From: Microbacterium sp. Nx66
GTDB taxonomy: Bacteria; Actinomycetota; Actinomycetes; Actinomycetales; Microbacteriaceae
Direction: 5' to 3'
Length of the DNA: 64,000 nucleotides
NCBI RefSeq assembly: GCF_904066215.1
Contig: NZ_LR880474.1
Location: forward strand, 558,001 to 622,000
Shown here: in pieces, positions 34,044-41,712 of the stretch
Layout of the letters: each line of letters opens with the position of its first letter
Position numbering within the stretch: the first letter of the stretch is position 1
The notes under the pieces: model-generated
What the model was told of the DNA's origin: nothing
Seen by the model: the letters and a program-made list of their open reading frames with translations, nothing else
Databases searched by the model: none
Program-made: the position numbers and the translations under genes

Positions 34044-34977
34044 CAGAGTTCAGTTTGCTGAGGTAGGAGTTATACGCGTCGAGCTCTGAGTTCCCATGCA
34101 GATCGACGTACCGGTCTGCAGCAGCAGCAGCGGCCGTGTCGCTGCGGAACCAGCGGTGCATCACGTACACCAGCATCAGCACCGTGGGCGCTTCGCCATA
34201 CGACCAAGCCAGCGCGCCGGCAAGCTGTTGATCTTCGAGGGGGTCGACGCCCAGGGCCTCCGTGGGTGCGACGAACGAACCGACCAGGATCGTGCTGGCC
34301 ATCATGAGAAACACTCCGAAAAACGCGTGGAGTGCGGCTTCGGCGAACACATCGAGTGCCCGCGCTCCGTGACCCAACCTCACCGGGAGTGGATCCGAAG
34401 ACAGGATCGGAATGGTGAACAGCACGCCGGCGAGGAGGAACGCCAACTCGAGCATGACGTGGCCGGCAGGCAGGGCGAGGATGACGTCCGCCGAGCCCGC
34501 GAGGTAGAGGCCGTAGAAGGCGAACAGGTAGAGGGGAACCGTGCACCACGGGCTGAGCAACCACCTGGCGGCGCGACTCCGAAGACCGGTATGCGCTGCC
34601 GTGAGGATCATCCGGCCGGCTCCACGGTGCGGTGTCGCTCGGAGGAGAAGAGTGCCCGGCGAGCCCAGAACCAGCAACGGCGGCACCGTCATCATCAGGG
34701 TCAGCTGCTGGAACATGAACACAGAGACAAGGACTTCTCCGTACGCCTCTACCCCAAGGCCAGTGACTGCCGCCAGGAGAACACATCCGAGAAGAAAGCT
34801 GACGGTCCGCCAGACGGACCAGCGCCGACCATGCATCCATAGGCGGACCGCTCCGACGAGATAGAGGGCCGCAAGGACTCCGGCGATGACGGGCAACACA
34901 GGAATGGTCAGATCCGCCGGCGCGAGCAAGGACTGCAGCGTTGGCGGAGTGTCGGGGATCGCGCCGCTCACAAGCAT
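34027..34977 (-). CDS. CtaG-like cytochrome c oxidase assembly / copper membrane protein
   Basis: A 316-aa membrane protein of the caa3_CtaG family with about seven helices. Features seen include VFMFQQLTLMMTVPPLLVLG, PAGHVMLELAFLLAGVLF and AALHAFFGVFLMMASTILVG, with histidines in the helices, plus WSYGEAPTVLML. Bacillus CtaG is needed for copper-containing caa3 oxidase; members in copper islands often stand next to CopC/CopD. It overlaps lnt by 17 bases. The C-terminal tail (residues 285-316) is hydrophilic. Confidence 0.85.
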   Translation of the reverse strand: MLVSGAIPDTPPTLQSLLAPADLTIPVLPVIAGVLAALYLVGAVRLWMHGRRWSVWRTVSFLLGCVLLAAVTGLGVEAYGEVLVSVFMFQQLTLMMTVPPLLVLGSPGTLLLRATPHRGAGRMILTAAHTGLRSRAARWLLSPWCTVPLYLFAFYGLYLAGSADVILALPAGHVMLELAFLLAGVLFTIPILSSDPLPVRLGHGARALDVFAEAALHAFFGVFLMMASTILVGSFVAPTEALGVDPLEDQQLAGALAWSYGEAPTVLMLVYVMHRWFRSDTAAAAAADRYVDLHGNSELDAYNSYLSKLNSDDPQR

Positions 34978-35002
34978 GGTGTTGACGCGAGGTTCCCGCA
35001 GA

Positions 35003-35338
35003 TCATTTCCGGATCACCTTGATCGTCGCCCCCGCCGCCAGGAAGACCACAGCGGCGACGGGCTGAGCTATCTCCCACACGACACCGGAGAAGGGGAAGG
35101 GCATCACCGGATTCCAGAGCACAGCCACCGCGACGAAGATCGGTACCCACCACCAATGACGGGCCTGCACGGCGAACCATGCGATGATCAGCCCGAAAAT
35201 CGACGCAACAAACAGGACGAGTGGCGCCCAGCCCGCCTGGACGAGCAAAGGCGCGAGAAACAGGATGGCGGCAGCGACGAGGCTGGGGGCGAGAGCATTG
35301 CGCTGATAGGTGGAGGGAACACGTTGTTTGGGGCTCAT
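35003..35338 (-). CDS. Small membrane protein, DUF6804-like, 111 aa
   Basis: A 111-aa protein with four hydrophobic segments (for example APSLVAAAILFLAPLLVQ and PVAAVVFLAAGATIKV) and a conserved-looking middle (ARHWWWVPIF, NPVMPFPFSG). This matches small DUF6804-type proteins of actinobacteria; function unknown. It overlaps the lspA stop by four bases and so belongs to the long copper/lipoprotein operon. Confidence 0.7.
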   Translation of the reverse strand: MSPKQRVPSTYQRNALAPSLVAAAILFLAPLLVQAGWAPLVLFVASIFGLIIAWFAVQARHWWWVPIFVAVAVLWNPVMPFPFSGVVWEIAQPVAAVVFLAAGATIKVIRK

Positions 35339-35871
35339 GGGCGGGCCATCTCTTCGGCTGGTGCGGGATCTGTGGATTCGGGGCGAGAAGGCGAGGAGTG
35401 TCGGCGACTGGCGCGCAGACCCGCGATCACAAGGAACACGGCGCCGATACCCAGGGCGACATCGGCCAGATTTCCGATGAAGAGGTTTCCGTAGGCGAGG
35501 AAGTCGGTGACGTGTCCGATTCCGAACGACGGGGGAGAGAAGAGGCGATCGATGAGGTTGCCGATCGCGCCTCCCACGATGAAACCGAAGCCGACTGCTG
35601 ACCATGCGTTTTGGGTTCGCGTAGCGGCTCCCACGAGCAGAGTGGTCGCGATGACGCCGACGACAGTGATGACCCAGGTCGCATCTTCGCCCAACGAGAA
35701 GATCGCCCCCGGGTTGAACGCCAATTGAAGACCGAGCCAATCGCCGACCAGGGGTATGCGCTGATCCTGGCTCAATGAGCTCAGAGCGAGGGCCTTGGTT
35801 CCCTGATCGACCAAAGTGACGATCGCGGCGATGATCAACACCACGGCGAACCTTCGTGCCCGGTCACGCAT
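35335..35871 (-). CDS. lspA: Lipoprotein signal peptidase (intact island copy)
   Basis: A 178-aa four-helix membrane aspartic protease from ATG 35871 (GGGAGGGG upstream). The LspA signatures are intact: VTLVDQGTKALALSSL, FNPGAIFSLGEDATW, VGGAIGNLIDRLFS (first catalytic Asp) and GHVTDFLAYGNLFIGNLAD (second catalytic Asp). It removes signal peptides from prolipoproteins. The gene overlaps its copC neighbour by eight bases. Metal-linked LspA is known from the lead-resistance protein PbrC, so this copy is more likely part of the metal system than the housekeeping enzyme. Confidence 0.93.
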   Translation of the reverse strand: MRDRARRFAVVLIIAAIVTLVDQGTKALALSSLSQDQRIPLVGDWLGLQLAFNPGAIFSLGEDATWVITVVGVIATTLLVGAATRTQNAWSAVGFGFIVGGAIGNLIDRLFSPPSFGIGHVTDFLAYGNLFIGNLADVALGIGAVFLVIAGLRASRRHSSPSRPESTDPAPAEEMARP

Positions 35872-36556
35872 CGTGACCCCCCTCCCCAGCCGCCGTATCT
35901 CTAGAAGCCTGGGCACGGTCTTGCTGGTGGCGCCGGCGTCCGGCCAGAATCACTCCGACGACGCCGAACCCGAGAATCACTGCCAGGCCGCCGACGAAGA
36001 ACACGGGCAGCATCTCGGACTCTGCTCCGCCTGATGGTGTGCCACCGTATGTCTGCCTGGCAGGAGCGGGCTCTGGCTCCTCCGTAGTGTTGTCGGATTC
36101 TTCCGGGCTGGGACTGGGATTGGGGCTCGGCGTTGCGGGTGGCGCGGTTTTCGTACTCGGTCCGGGCTGTCCGACGGTGTACGAGAACTGCCCGCTGATC
36201 GGATGCCCGTCCCCAGAGACTGTCTTCCAGCGCACTGTGAACAGACCATCGGCGGCTTCCGGGGAGAGATGCTGAGTGATCGATTGACCGCTCACCGTCG
36301 GCGAATCGACAGCAACGTCTTCTCCGCCTTCATCAAGGACCTCGATGATCGTCGTGCCGGCCTCGTTGTTGAGGGTTCCCGTGAACATCAGTGAGATCTC
36401 ATCAGGCGAGCCGCTGATGGTCGAGTCGGCAACGGGGTACGACGAGTCGAAGTTGTCGTCAGCGACAGCGACCGTCGGGGTGGCGACGACGACTGCTCCT
36501 GACAACAGCACGGCGGATAAGACAATGGCGGTGCGTCTGGGGAGGTTCTTATGCAT
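35864..36556 (-). CDS. copC: CopC-domain (YcnJ/YobA-like) copper-binding protein
   Basis: A 230-aa exported protein. The signal peptide ends near VAVADDNFDSSYP; the CopC domain follows with SPDEISLMFTGTLNN and VSGDGHPISGQFSYT, the latter with the conserved Asp/His copper ligands. The mature protein starts with Asp, not His, unlike the CopC at 29373, so the N-terminal Cu(II) site may be weaker. A long Pro/Ser/Glu linker (about residues 135-170) leads to a C-terminal membrane helix and RRRHQQD. It overlaps the CDF exporter gene by eight bases. Confidence 0.88.
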   Translation of the reverse strand: MHKNLPRRTAIVLSAVLLSGAVVVATPTVAVADDNFDSSYPVADSTISGSPDEISLMFTGTLNNEAGTTIIEVLDEGGEDVAVDSPTVSGQSITQHLSPEAADGLFTVRWKTVSGDGHPISGQFSYTVGQPGPSTKTAPPATPSPNPSPSPEESDNTTEEPEPAPARQTYGGTPSGGAESEMLPVFFVGGLAVILGFGVVGVILAGRRRHQQDRAQASRDTAAGEGGHDA

Positions 36557-37463
36557 GGGTGTCGTGCTCTCCGGGATGCGATTCGGGTTCGATCTGGAAA
36601 GTGGAGTGCTCGATGCTGACGGCGAAGTGCTCGCTGACGCACTCCTGAAGAGTTGTCAGCAACGCCGCGGAGGTCTCCATGGTGACGGTGTCGTCGACCA
36701 CGACGTGGGCACTGAGGGTGGGGAGGTCCGTTGAGACCTGAGTCGCGTGCAGATCATGCACCGCGACCACGTGCGGAAGGGCAAGGATGTGGCGGCGGAC
36801 ATCGTCCAGATCGAGACCCGGGGGTGTCGATTCCAACAGCACACGTCCGGATGCTCGCAACAGGATGAGCGTGCGAGGGATGATGAGCAGGGCGATCAAG
36901 ATACCGGCGACGGCATCGGCCTGATACCAGCCGAAAGCGGCGATGAGGATCGCGCTGGCGATCACGCCTACGGAGCCGAGGGCGTCGTTGACGACCTCGA
37001 GGAATGCGGCGCGCATGTTGAGATTGCGTCCGCGGCCGCTGAACAGGACGAGCATGGATGCGATGTTGGCGACCAGGCCGACGATACCGAAGAACAGCAG
37101 GCTTCCTGACGCGATCTCTGGGGGTTCGAAGAGCCGCCGTATACCTTCGACGAGCGCGAAGATGCCGACCCCGAGGAGCAGCGCTGCTTGGGCGAGTGCT
37201 CCGAGAACCTCGGTCCTTTGCAGGCCAAAGGTGTACTTGGGGGTGGGAGGGCGATTCATGAGATGCGCCGCGGTGACGGCCATAGCCAACCCGGTGACAT
37301 CGGTGAGCATGTGCGCCGCATCGACGAGTAGTGCGAGGCTGCCGGTGATGATCGCCCCGATCACCTCGATGACGAAGACCGAGGAGGTGATCGCGAAAGC
37401 GATGATCAGACGATTGCGGGGAGTGGCGTCACCCACTCCGTGCGAGTGCCCTGCTTCTGTCAT
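36549..37463 (-). CDS. Cation diffusion facilitator (CzcD-like) exporter
   Basis: A 304-aa transporter from ATG 37463, chosen for GAAAGGATC upstream. The six-helix core carries the two metal-site motifs HMLTD (in LLVDAAHMLTDVTGL) and EVVNDALGS; His/Asp in both give the H-x3-D pairs that define Zn/Cd/Co-selective CDF pumps. The start (MTEAGHSHGVG) and end (HPGEHDTHA) are His-rich. The C-terminal cytoplasmic domain (about 215-300) is the ferredoxin-like CDF regulator domain. Zinc or cadmium export by proton exchange is expected. Confidence 0.9.
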   Translation of the reverse strand: MTEAGHSHGVGDATPRNRLIIAFAITSSVFVIEVIGAIITGSLALLVDAAHMLTDVTGLAMAVTAAHLMNRPPTPKYTFGLQRTEVLGALAQAALLLGVGIFALVEGIRRLFEPPEIASGSLLFFGIVGLVANIASMLVLFSGRGRNLNMRAAFLEVVNDALGSVGVIASAILIAAFGWYQADAVAGILIALLIIPRTLILLRASGRVLLESTPPGLDLDDVRRHILALPHVVAVHDLHATQVSTDLPTLSAHVVVDDTVTMETSAALLTTLQECVSEHFAVSIEHSTFQIEPESHPGEHDTHA

Positions 37464-37473
37464 GGTGATCCTT

Positions 37474-38463
37474 TCAGGGGCGGTCGATGATGTTGGGGGC
37501 GACGATGGCAGCATCACTCCATGCCCCCGGAATCGTGTCTGCGCCGGTTCGGGAGTACTTCGGGATGCCGACCGTGAACAGTCCGGGAATATGCGTGTTG
37601 GCTTGTGTCCGAGCACCGGTGGGTTCCGGGGCGGGTAGCCACTTGTCGCCGGGTTCGTAGCCGGTAGCGAGGATCATGGAGTGCGGCTGCATCGTCGACT
37701 CATCGGCAAATGTCACGACGGCTCCGTCGGCCTCCACGACGGGGGGCGCGTGGCTCACGCCGGCCAGAGCGGTGGGCGCGGGGCCGGAACGAATCGAGTG
37801 GTTGCGGCGCAGCCTCGGCCAGATGGACCATCGCGCTGACGGCCGCGGTCGTTCTGTTCGGGTGGATAGAGTGACATCTCGCGAGTGAGCGAGTTCTTCG
37901 GCGATCTGTACGCCGCTGAACCCTCCGCCGACCACCAACACGGTCCCCGAAGGGATCTGGCCCGGGTGTAGGTACTGACTGGAATGTAGAACCGTTCCGG
38001 GTGCCGACAGATTCTGGCGCCAGGTAGGGACTCGGGGCACTGCCGCAGATCCTGTGGCACAGACAACGTTTCGCGTTTGCACGTCCCCGATGGACGTCGA
38101 AAGGTGCAACGTGGATCCGTCTCCGCGGCGTTCCACCTCGAGAGCGCGAACGCCCCAGAGAGGTTTCACGCCGAGCGTCTTCTCTACAGAAGCCAGGTAG
38201 TCGCTCATCTCGCGACCGCCTGGATGACGGCGATTGTCCCCGGGAAAGGGGAACCCGGGGAGAGTGCTGTTGCGAGCATCGCTGAGAAGCCTCATCGAGT
38301 GCCAACGGGTTGCCCAGCTTCGTTGACCGGTCGGCGCGGAATCGATGATGACGAAGTCTTTCTGTGCCTCCAGCCCATAGGACGACAGCGCGGACGCCAT
38401 CGCCAATCCAGATTGGCCGGCCCCGACGATAATCGCTCGGCGATGCGATAACGAACGCACCAT
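37474..38463 (-). CDS. Flavin-containing NAD(P)-dependent oxidoreductase (monooxygenase-like)
   Basis: A 329-aa flavoprotein. IIVGAGQSGLAMASAL is the FAD-binding motif, VLVVGGGFSGVQIAEEL the second Rossmann (NADPH) motif, and ILATGYEPG the conserved ATG hinge. It resembles the FMO/ArsO-like flavoproteins that accompany arsenic or metal operons, but the exact substrate is unknown. The ATG start (38463) overlaps the dsbA-like stop, and the gene ends 10 bases before the CDF start, so it belongs to the same transcript. Confidence 0.8.
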   Translation of the reverse strand: MVRSLSHRRAIIVGAGQSGLAMASALSSYGLEAQKDFVIIDSAPTGQRSWATRWHSMRLLSDARNSTLPGFPFPGDNRRHPGGREMSDYLASVEKTLGVKPLWGVRALEVERRGDGSTLHLSTSIGDVQTRNVVCATGSAAVPRVPTWRQNLSAPGTVLHSSQYLHPGQIPSGTVLVVGGGFSGVQIAEELAHSRDVTLSTRTERPRPSARWSIWPRLRRNHSIRSGPAPTALAGVSHAPPVVEADGAVVTFADESTMQPHSMILATGYEPGDKWLPAPEPTGARTQANTHIPGLFTVGIPKYSRTGADTIPGAWSDAAIVAPNIIDRP

Positions 38464-39128
38464 CACTGCGTCCCGTTCACCGCAGCTTCGATGCCGTCCT
38501 CGAGGTCCGTCCACTTCTCCAATACGACCTGCTCCCCGTCGATGAAGAACGTCGGAGTGCTGCTGACGCCGAGTCGCTCGCCCTCATCAACGTCGAACTC
38601 CACTCGTTGTGCGGTCGCCGGATCCGCGACCGCTTCATCGAAAGCAGCCATATCCAACCCGAGCTCCACAGCGAAACCCCGGAACAGGTTCGCACGCGAC
38701 TCCTGAGCCTCACCCCACTGGGCCTGTGTTTGGAACAAGCGGTGGTACATGTCTTCCAGCCGTCCCTGCTGGGCCGCCGCTTCTGCCGCGATCGCAGCGT
38801 TCTTCGAGTTGAAGTGGCCAGGCAACGGGAAATACCGGATGACGTAGGTGATCTCCCCATCAAACTTCTCACGAAGGTCCTCGACCAGCGGGTAGAAGGC
38901 GCCACACGCCTCGCACTCAAAATCGAGGAACTCGACCACGGTGACCGCTGCGTCGCCGCCATCGTCGAGCACATGTGAATTCTCTCGCACCACCTGAGGG
39001 CCGTCGTTGCCTTCTGTCTCGGGCGCGGAGGCCCGATTCTCACTGAGAAGGACGTACACCAGCGCGACGACAAGGAGGACAACGACGAGACCCACCGTGA
39101 CGAGGATCGCCTTTTGAGACGCTTTCAT
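38463..39128 (-). CDS. Membrane-anchored DsbA-family thioredoxin-fold protein
   Basis: A 221-aa protein from ATG 39128. One N-terminal helix (residues 8-29) anchors it; the rest is a DsbA/disulfide-isomerase fold with FLDFECEACGAFYPLVE (CxxC) and STPTFFIDGE (cis-Pro loop). It is a close relative of the product of 43838, sharing the YFPLPGHFN and AAIAAEAAAQQG stretches, which points to duplication of this part of the island. It probably oxidises or isomerises thiols of extracytoplasmic metal proteins. Confidence 0.88.
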   Translation of the reverse strand: MKASQKAILVTVGLVVVLLVVALVYVLLSENRASAPETEGNDGPQVVRENSHVLDDGGDAAVTVVEFLDFECEACGAFYPLVEDLREKFDGEITYVIRYFPLPGHFNSKNAAIAAEAAAQQGRLEDMYHRLFQTQAQWGEAQESRANLFRGFAVELGLDMAAFDEAVADPATAQRVEFDVDEGERLGVSSTPTFFIDGEQVVLEKWTDLEDGIEAAVNGTQ

Positions 39129-39207
39129 TTCTCTCCAACCACAACACAGCACAACGAACGTGAACCCCACCGAATGTGAAGCGCCATCGTGAGATGGCTG
39201 ATCGATG

Positions 39208-39678
39208 TCAGGTGCGCGACAGAGAGAGTTGCGTGAGGGAAAGAGTTCGTGCAAACGGGCGGTCGGGTGCGGCCCTCATCTCGGGCATGCGCGGAAGTCG
39301 CTCGCGATTTCCGTTCGGCACGCGATTTACGAAGGCTCGAGCGACGATGAGGATCAGGAAGGAGCAGACGAGGCCAAACACGCACCCTGTAAGGCCGATC
39401 AGTGCGTTCGCGGAGGCGCCGTCTATCAGGAGCCGTTCCGATGAGGCGCCACCAGAACCATGCGTCGACGAGCCAACCGCACCATAGCTCGTAAGCTCGG
39501 TTTCCATCGATGCAGTCGAGGTAGCAGTGAGATATGGAGAGGCGTCCGCGTCGCGATGACCACCGGACCATGCTCCGACAATCAAGAGCAGGGCCAACCC
39601 AAGGCCTGTAATGATCTTCGTTATCAGGAGCTTGTCAACAGACGCCGCCTGGTTACGAGACCGGCCAGACGTGATCAT
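39208..39678 (-). CDS. Hypothetical two-helix membrane protein, 156 aa
   Basis: The protein has two hydrophobic segments: LLITKIITGLGLALLLIVG near residue 25 and ALIGLTGCVFGLVCSFLILI near residue 100, separated by a Ser/Gly/His-containing extracytoplasmic loop. The tail is basic and hydrophilic. The layout (helix, exposed loop, helix, basic tail) is like that of the DUF6153-type protein at 57204, but the sequences are not obviously related. It lies upstream of the dsbA-like gene on the same strand with an 80-base gap. Confidence 0.55.
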   Translation of the reverse strand: MITSGRSRNQAASVDKLLITKIITGLGLALLLIVGAWSGGHRDADASPYLTATSTASMETELTSYGAVGSSTHGSGGASSERLLIDGASANALIGLTGCVFGLVCSFLILIVARAFVNRVPNGNRERLPRMPEMRAAPDRPFARTLSLTQLSLSRT

Positions 39679-39772
39679 TTCACGAGGATGTTACCAGCCT
39701 CGACAATCAAACCGTACGGGTACGCACCCTCGTGGACGAGGCCTCCTGGACTAGTACCTACTAGGGCCCTCC

Positions 39773-40181
39773 ATGACTGACACCACCACCAAGCGCTCCG
39801 TCCTCTTCGTCGGTGTCCACAACGCCGGACGCTCGCAGATGGCGGCCGGATGTCTCCGCGACATCGCAGGCGACCGCGTCGAGGTCCGCTCGGCGGGATC
39901 CATGCCCGCCGAGCGGTCCAACCCGACTGCTGACGAGGCGATGGGCGTGCTCGGAATCGACAGCACAGCCGAGCAGCCCAAAAGTGCTGACAACCGAAGC
40001 CGTGCAGGCGTCTGACGTCGTCATCAGTATGGGATGCGGCGAGGCCTGTCCGTTCTTTCTTGGCAAGCGCTACGAGGACTGGAAGCTGGACGACCCAGCG
40101 CGCCAGGGTATCGACGCCGTCCGTTCGAACTGCGACGACATCCGCGCACGCATCGAACAACTCGAGAGTGAACTCACCTGA
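39773..40181 (+). pseudogene. arsC: Arsenate reductase gene, broken twice
   Basis: The sequence is homologous to the intact arsC at 44541-44945. In the first frame MTDTTTKRSVLFVGVHNAGR has Gly where the catalytic Cys of the C-x5-R loop should be. At an A run (39980-39983) one extra base shifts the frame; the second frame continues VLTTEAVQASDVVISMGCGE and ends at 40181 after RARIEQLESELT. With both the nucleophile and the frame lost, no active enzyme can be made. Confidence 0.9.
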
Positions 40182-40402
40182 TCTCGTGGGCGGGATGGCA
40201 ATCCGGTGGTGCATCGTCAGGAATGTGTCACCGCAAAGCGCGTAGAGAATCCGACGCCGTCCCCGTCCGAGTGACATCTAGCGTCATCTCACCGCGCTTC
40301 CGACATTATCGCGGCCGATGCACTCGTTCTCAGTGGGGTGTCCGACTGAACGGACATCCGGACGGGTGCAGCGGGGGGCTCCAGCGCACAAGACGCAGAA
40401 CC

Positions 40403-40421
40403 TCTGATGTTTATCTGATGT
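40403..40421 (+). promoter_or_regulatory. Direct repeat upstream of toxin-antitoxin operon
   Basis: TCTGATGT occurs at 40403-40410 and again at 40414-40421, one helical turn apart, 12 bases before the antitoxin ATG. This is the arrangement of an autoregulatory antitoxin site. The rest of 40182-40402 shows no gene. Confidence 0.4.
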
Positions 40422-40432
40422 ACTCTGGTCTC

Positions 40433-40870
40433 ATGAGCACCGCGACTTTCACCGATCTCCTCCGTAAGCCGAAGGATGTCCTTGCCCACATCGACGAGGG
40501 CCAGGTGCGTATCACTCGTCGGGATGGCGATGACCTGGTGATCCTTCGTGGCCACGACCTCGACACGCTCGAGCTTGGCGTGAAGCTCTCCAGTGAACTG
40601 CTCCGCGCTATCGGGCGGAACAGGGGCGATGTCGGCGCTGCGCTGCGGGAGCTCTTCGCGTGGACGAGTGAGTTCGATGAGGGCGAGCTGGCCACTTACG
40701 CGAGCGAAATTGAGCGGCTGGTTTACTCCGCCAGCGAGTTGGGCACGTTTGAACGCCTGCTGCGTGCTCAGCACGAGTGGCGGGAGACTGCTGCGGCTTA
40801 CGCCATGGGTGCGCGGCCGGCTAAGCCGATCGATCTGACGGAGACGTCTGCGCGGGTCGAGCGCCCGTAA
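40433..40870 (+). CDS. Type II antitoxin (Phd/YefM-like), 145 aa
   Basis: The N-terminus, TFTDLLRKPKDVLAHIDEGQ and then VRITRRDGDDLVILRGHD, matches the Phd/YefM DNA-binding fold in which the first strand and helix form the prevent-host-death motif. The remainder is helical and should wrap the toxin. The start ATG 40433 is preferred over upstream ATGs because it aligns with this motif. Its TAA stop overlaps the toxin ATG by one base, typical of toxin-antitoxin operons. Confidence 0.8.
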   Translation: MSTATFTDLLRKPKDVLAHIDEGQVRITRRDGDDLVILRGHDLDTLELGVKLSSELLRAIGRNRGDVGAALRELFAWTSEFDEGELATYASEIERLVYSASELGTFERLLRAQHEWRETAAAYAMGARPAKPIDLTETSARVERP

Positions 40871-41256
40871 TGGCGGGAAGGCGGGGATCGTCGGTTCCGC
40901 GACCGACAAGGGTCAGCGAGTACGAGATCGTCTTCGGCGACGTCGCGGCGGAGCGCGGGTGGCGCGACCTTCGCGCGACCGCGAAGAACGCCCTCGCGGA
41001 TGCCTGGGACTACCTGACCGCTCACCCGACGCGGTTCGACAGCTCGCGCTGCTACCAGCTGAAGGGCAACCTATCTACAGCGGTGGTGGGCGGGAGGACC
41101 CTGCCCGTCTGGCAGTACAAGGTCACGGACGGCGCGAGGCTTCGCTACGCGGTCGACGCTCCCCAGCCGAAGGGCAAGAAGCCGGGACGGGTGATACTCA
41201 TCGAGGCATCCCCGTCGCATCCGAACGACACGGACTCGTCGAAGAACTTCCGGTAG
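40870..41256 (+). CDS. RelE/ParE-type toxin
   Basis: A 128-aa protein with the small RelE/ParE layout: helix DLRATAKNALADAWDYLTAH, then beta strands around CYQLKGNLSTAVVGG, PVWQYKVTDGARLRYAVD and VILIEASPSHPNDTDSS. The basic N-terminal tail MAGRRGSSVPRPTR is an extension. RelE-type toxins cleave mRNA on the ribosome; ParE-type poison gyrase; which applies cannot be decided here. The pair may stabilise the island. Confidence 0.8.
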   Translation: MAGRRGSSVPRPTRVSEYEIVFGDVAAERGWRDLRATAKNALADAWDYLTAHPTRFDSSRCYQLKGNLSTAVVGGRTLPVWQYKVTDGARLRYAVDAPQPKGKKPGRVILIEASPSHPNDTDSSKNFR

Positions 41257-41365
41257 GCGCGATCCTGAGTGAAGCTCGGCACGTTCCAGGAGGTGGTGGA
41301 CAAGGCGCCACGCCTCGATGCAGTGTCCAGTGGAGTCGCCATCGCTATAGTTCAGTGTCCCGTGT

Positions 41366-41387
41366 ATAGTCATCGTGTGCTGACTAT
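41366..41387 (+). promoter_or_regulatory. Candidate CmtR operator with perfect 7-bp arms
   Basis: ATAGTCA (41366-41372) and TGACTAT (41381-41387) flank eight bases that contain the GTG start codon (41377) of the regulator gene. Binding here would block transcription or translation start directly. Confidence 0.55.
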
Positions 41388-41712
41388 TGCTTCTCGTCTT
41401 GATGTGATGAACCGGCTGGGTCGGGCGATGGCCGACCCGACGCGTTCGAGGATCCTGCTGTCGCTGCTGGATGCCCCGGGTTATCCGGCCGAGCTCGCCC
41501 GTGATCTTGAACTGAGCCGCACGAACGTGTCGAACCATCTCACCTGTCTTCGGGGCTGTGGACTGGTGATCGCGACGCCGGAGGGTCGTCGCACGCGGTA
41601 CGAGATCGCAGATCCGCACCTGACGGTGGGCCTGCGGCATCTTCTCGACGCGGTTGTGGCGGTCGATGAAGGCGTGCCGTGCGTTGACGAGAAGTGCGAG
41701 TGCTGCGCATGA
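41377..41712 (+). CDS. cmtR: Second CmtR-type ArsR-family repressor
   Basis: A 111-aa repressor very similar to the one at 25527 (MLTIASRLDVMNRLGRAMAD against MLTITSRIDVMNRLGRAMAD). Metal ligands Cys57, Cys61 (TCLRGC) and Cys102 (VPCVDE) are conserved, and the C-terminus adds KCECCA. It should sense Cd(II)/Pb(II). The stop overlaps the start of the ATPase by four bases (ATGA). Confidence 0.92.
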   Translation: MLTIASRLDVMNRLGRAMADPTRSRILLSLLDAPGYPAELARDLELSRTNVSNHLTCLRGCGLVIATPEGRRTRYEIADPHLTVGLRHLLDAVVAVDEGVPCVDEKCECCA

